Shown here piece by piece: positions 5,329 to 7,603 of a stretch of 7,603 bases of DNA; the first letter of the stretch is position 1; the number at the start of each line of letters is the position of its first letter. This DNA comes from Chloroflexota bacterium. GTDB taxonomy: Bacteria > Chloroflexota > Dehalococcoidia > UBA3495. Below the pieces are notes generated by a model, which had not been told where the DNA came from, did no database searches, and worked only from the letters and a program-made list of their open reading frames with translations. The stretch covers positions 5,265 through 12,867 of the forward strand of contig NZUD01000066.1 of assembly GCA_002697005.1 (NCBI GenBank), in the 5' to 3' direction. Both the position numbers and the translations under genes were made by a program.

Positions 5329-5454
5329 AGCTATCAGCGGTTTCTGGTCTGGGAGGTAATGGTATAAATCTTCCTTAATCCAGGTCTATAAAATCGGGAA
5401 GTCCAAGACCTCGTTTGAAAAAGAGATTCAGGAAGATTTCCGTTAGCTATCAGC
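5329..5454. repeat. Structured intergenic element: flanking direct repeats and nested inverted repeats
   Basis: The gap between the amidohydrolase stop and the SDR ribosome binding site is framed by two perfect copies of AGCTATCAGC, at 5329-5338 and 5445-5454; the second abuts the amidohydrolase stop codon. Inside, AAATCTTCCTTAATC (5366-5380) faces GATTCAGGAAGATTT (5425-5439), complementary at 14 of 15 positions. Nested within them, AGGTCT (5382-5387) pairs perfectly with AGACCT (5406-5411). No T-run follows, so this is not an obvious terminator. It may be an mRNA processing or attenuation structure, or the remains of a small insertion with a 10-bp duplicated target. Confidence 0.6.
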
Positions 5455-6432
5455 TTATAACCCTAGCAGGGCTTCGGCATTGCCGTGCTCTATCAGTTCG
5501 CGTTCGGCGTTGGTGCAGGCTAAGCCTTGTACCATGACGTTGTATTCGTCGAAGTGAGCGAAGGGATGGTCGGTGCCATATAGAAGTTTCTCGGCACCGA
5601 ACATCTTGTAACAATAGTCCAGCGCGGCTGGACTGTGGGCAACTGTGTCCACGTAAATCTTATCGAAAGACACCTGGGAAGACTCGGACAAATCTGCCCA
5701 GTCGTCTGGCGAGGTCCAGGAGTCAATCATCCGGCCTACGCGGCCTCTGATGAAAGGCACAAACCCGCCGGTGTGTGGGACGATCAGCTTGAGGTCAGGG
5801 TACTCCTCAAAGACGCCGCTCATCACCATTCTTACGGTGGCCAGGGTCGTATCGAACATGAAGGCCATACCAGGGACCAGGGGGCGGTGGTCAATTCCGT
5901 TCATGTTGATAGGCGCCGTTGGGTGCATGTCCATGGCCACTCCCAGACTTTCTATGCGCTTGTAGACTGGCCAGAACTCTTTGCTATCCAGGGTCTTCTG
6001 GTTGATATTTGAGAAGATGTAAACGCCCTTGAACCCAAGCTGGTTCACACATCGTTCGATCTCTCTAATCGTCCGTTCGGCACTCCCCCATCCTAGGGTT
6101 GCCCAGGCCTGGAACTTGCCAGGATGTGACTCTATCACCTGGGCCAAGTGGTCGTTTATGCGAGAGGCCCAGTCGTCTGCTTCTTGTCCGCCCAGCAGTT
6201 CAGGGCCGGGCATGCCATGGCTAAGGATTGACATACCGATTCCAAGGTCTTCCATGTCCCTGAGCTTCTGGTCAACGTCGGTGTGGACTATCGGCGAAGC
6301 GTGCTCGTAACCGCCGGTGCAACTTGTAAAATAGGTACCACCCCGCAGCACGCCCTTGGGTAGGGAACTGCGCCCCGCCAAGTACTCAAGATAGGGCAAG
6401 TAATTCAGGTGACTATGAACGTCTATGCGCAC
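5455..6432 (-). CDS. Amidohydrolase family 2 (ACMSD-like) metal-dependent hydrolase or decarboxylase
   Basis: From GTG 6432 the product has 325 residues, the usual family length, and begins with strand 1 of a TIM barrel. The metal and catalytic residues are all in place: H6 and H8 (DVHSH), H170 (MDMHPT), H220 (VPHTGG) and D288 (YGTDHPF). Their spacing closely follows aminocarboxymuconate semialdehyde decarboxylase, so non-hydrolytic decarboxylation is as likely as hydrolysis. An R in the GGFVPFIRGR segment is also typical. It should be a cytoplasmic enzyme acting on a carboxylated or ring-derived substrate. A longer frame back to ATG 6600 would add 56 residues of basic, non-conserved sequence; I reject it because GAGGGGG sits 6 nt before GTG 6432 and the family starts at the HxH strand. 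It leads the minus-strand group and is divergent from the oxidoreductase at 6711. Confidence 0.9.
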   Translation of the reverse strand: MRIDVHSHLNYLPYLEYLAGRSSLPKGVLRGGTYFTSCTGGYEHASPIVHTDVDQKLRDMEDLGIGMSILSHGMPGPELLGGQEADDWASRINDHLAQVIESHPGKFQAWATLGWGSAERTIREIERCVNQLGFKGVYIFSNINQKTLDSKEFWPVYKRIESLGVAMDMHPTAPINMNGIDHRPLVPGMAFMFDTTLATVRMVMSGVFEEYPDLKLIVPHTGGFVPFIRGRVGRMIDSWTSPDDWADLSESSQVSFDKIYVDTVAHSPAALDYCYKMFGAEKLLYGTDHPFAHFDEYNVMVQGLACTNAERELIEHGNAEALLGL

Positions 6433-6438
6433 GGAAAT

Positions 6439-6445
6439 CCCCCTC
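6439..6445 (-). promoter_or_regulatory. Ribosome binding site that fixes the amidohydrolase start
   Basis: The minus strand reads GAGGGGG with 6 nt to GTG 6432. This supports the GTG directly before the HxH strand over the upstream ATG codons at 6600 and at 6459-6457. Confidence 0.6.
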
Positions 6446-6710
6446 GGTCCCCCTTTCATGAAGAGGGAGGCCGTCAGGCTTATAGGCCTGCGACCGCGTT
6501 TAATATCAGGGGACAGTTTAACCTTGCGACAGTGAGGCCTCAATGGGGAATCTTGCGCTGCTGTGGGCACGTGATTCTCCAGCGGGTTATCAACCATCAA
6601 TCCGAACTTATTGCCCAGTTCTTAGGAACGAGAAGGTTGGCCTGTGCCGTTGTAACTTCCCTTGCTAGCCGGTATCGTTGCCGAAAAAGGGAGTAGCGTG
6701 AGGCCAGCAA
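6446..6710. promoter_or_regulatory. Divergent intergenic region between amidohydrolase and oxidoreductase genes
   Basis: Promoters for both directions should lie here. A weak plus-strand match is TTGTAA (6650-6655), a 17-nt spacer and TATCGT (6673-6678), four of six at each hexamer. For the minus strand I see only an isolated TATTAA. Small palindromes are present: CAGGC/GCCTG (6475-6490), TGAGGCCTCA (6533-6542), and GTTC-TTAG-GAAC near 6618-6629, any of which could bind a regulator. No gene is supported; frames across it are extensions or shadows. Confidence 0.4.
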
Positions 6711-7603
6711 GTGAAGTTTAGGCTCTGTGTCATAGGTTGTGGAGGGTTCGCTCGTATTTTCGCCGAGTCATTGGCTCCCGCACGGGATTCGGTCGACCTT
6801 TATTTCGCCAGCCGAGACCATGGTCGAGCCGAAGCTTACTCAGCTGCGTTTGGTGGTCTGGGAAGCTTCGGATCTTATGAAGATGCTGCCGCCGACCCTG
6901 ATATCGACGCACTCTACATCTGTACTCCTCATGACCTTCATCTAGAGCATGCCCTACTTGCCGCGGCCGTTAACAAGCACATCCTGCTGGAAAAACCAAT
7001 CGCCCGCACCATCGACGAAGCCCGGTCGATAATCTCAGCTGCAGAGGGCGCAGGGGTGAAACTGATGGTGGCTGAGAATTATCGATTCTTGGCCCCGGTA
7101 CTAGAGGCAAAAAAGTTGATCGCGTCCGGAATTGTGGGGCGAGTCCGACTGATCCAATTACAAGAAGAGTTCCCCTTTGACCCCGGCTCCTGGCGGAACG
7201 ACCAGGAACGAAACGGCGGCGGTGTACTCATAGATGGTGGTATCCACAAAGCTAGCGTTCTGGCCTATTTAAGCGGGAGGCCCAATCAGGTGTATGCCGT
7301 TCCAGTACCGTCAGGGAATCCGGGTATCAACGCTGAAGATGGCATCATCCTAACCACCCGGTCTTCCGAAGGTGTGGTCGGCATCATCAATCACACCTGG
7401 AGCGTCGGGAAGCCAACCGAACGTCCTTGGGTTAGTGTGACTGGCACGGCAGCAAACCTACGCTTTGAGATGGGCCGTCCCTGGCTGATAATAGACTACG
7501 GCGATTATCAGGAGACTCGAACTTTCGACGACGACCACAGAGGAATCATCGGCATGGTATTGGAGTTTAGACGCTCAATATTGGAAGGAACTGAGCCAGC
7601 CAT
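6711..7603 (+). CDS. Gfo/Idh/MocA-family oxidoreductase, 3' end outside window
   Basis: From GTG 6711 the frame is open to the window end (297 codons), giving most of a typical 330-380 residue protein. Residues 7-15 (VIGCGGFAR) are the NAD(P)-binding glycine motif of the N-terminal Rossmann domain. CTPHDLH at 71-77 follows the strand that lines the cofactor site, and EKP at 94-96 is the family signature with the catalytic K95. AENYRF at 121-126 begins the C-terminal domain, which carries GGGVLIDGGIHK at 169-180, including D175 and H179, a typical active-site pair. Members oxidise or reduce sugars, inositols and related hydroxyl compounds with NAD(P) in the cytoplasm; the substrate is not readable. 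GTG 6711 is the first start after an in-frame TGA at 6699-6701, with a GTGAGG purine stretch 7 nt upstream. It diverges from the amidohydrolase gene, so shared control is plausible. Confidence 0.9.
   Translation, partial: MKFRLCVIGCGGFARIFAESLAPARDSVDLYFASRDHGRAEAYSAAFGGLGSFGSYEDAAADPDIDALYICTPHDLHLEHALLAAAVNKHILLEKPIARTIDEARSIISAAEGAGVKLMVAENYRFLAPVLEAKKLIASGIVGRVRLIQLQEEFPFDPGSWRNDQERNGGGVLIDGGIHKASVLAYLSGRPNQVYAVPVPSGNPGINAEDGIILTTRSSEGVVGIINHTWSVGKPTERPWVSVTGTAANLRFEMGRPWLIIDYGDYQETRTFDDDHRGIIGMVLEFRRSILEGTEPA

Noticed and set aside
5635..6310. Several plus-strand frames antisense to the amidohydrolase
   Set aside because: They mirror the codon structure of the amidohydrolase, whose catalytic residues are all intact on the minus strand.
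6409..6696. 95-codon plus-strand frame in the divergent region
   Set aside because: Overlaps the amidohydrolase start, is very basic and lacks motifs; it fills a region needed for two promoters.
1..7603. CRISPR array, transposase, integrase or defence genes
   Set aside because: No regularly spaced repeats and no DDE, tyrosine or serine recombinase, nuclease or toxin motifs seen on either strand.

Overview
The window looks like bacterial chromosome of middling GC. It has a bacterial tRNA-Val with an encoded CCA end, Shine-Dalgarno sites in front of several genes, and GTG/TTG starts mixed with ATG. The mix of an Asp-box (BNR) lipoprotein with a Cys-bounded helical segment, an ACMSD-like amidohydrolase, an SDR, a crotonase and a Gfo/Idh/MocA oxidoreductase is what I would expect from a marine or environmental Chloroflexota (Dehalococcoidia/SAR202-like) genome. 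That assignment is inference from gene content only; no marker gene here fixes the phylum.

Layout. (1) 1-910, minus: the N-terminal 303 codons of a lipoprotein with a propeller-like Asp-box region, cut by the window edge. (2) 1006-1082, minus: tRNA-Val(TAC), with a strong 10-bp hairpin and a -10-like hexamer just upstream. (3) 1083-2470: a gene-poor zone. It holds one convincing small gene (82 aa, 1588-1836), a possible 55-aa ORF placed just after the TauE gene, a broken open frame, compact hairpins and two pairs of imperfect direct repeats. (4) 2471-3199, minus: a TauE/SafE-family permease with a TTG start. (5) 3200-3635: no convincing gene, but a 40-nt copy of the 5' half of a tRNA-Val (CAC in the anticodon position). 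(6) 3636-6432, minus: a likely operon transcribed as amidohydrolase, then SDR, then crotonase. A structured 126-bp gap separates the first two genes and a 50-nt gap the last two. (7) 6711-7603, plus: a divergently transcribed Gfo/Idh/MocA oxidoreductase, cut by the window end.

How the genes may work together. The amidohydrolase, SDR and crotonase fit a catabolic route in which a ring or carboxylated intermediate is hydrolysed or decarboxylated, an alcohol or ketone is oxidised or reduced, and a CoA thioester is processed. The divergent dehydrogenase may belong to the same pathway. The substrate cannot be read from sequence. The most notable points are the crotonase, which lacks both standard catalytic glutamates, the structured element between amidohydrolase and SDR genes, and the truncated tRNA-Val copy on the far side of TauE. 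I see no defence system, CRISPR array, transposase or integrase, and nothing in the window proves an undescribed system.
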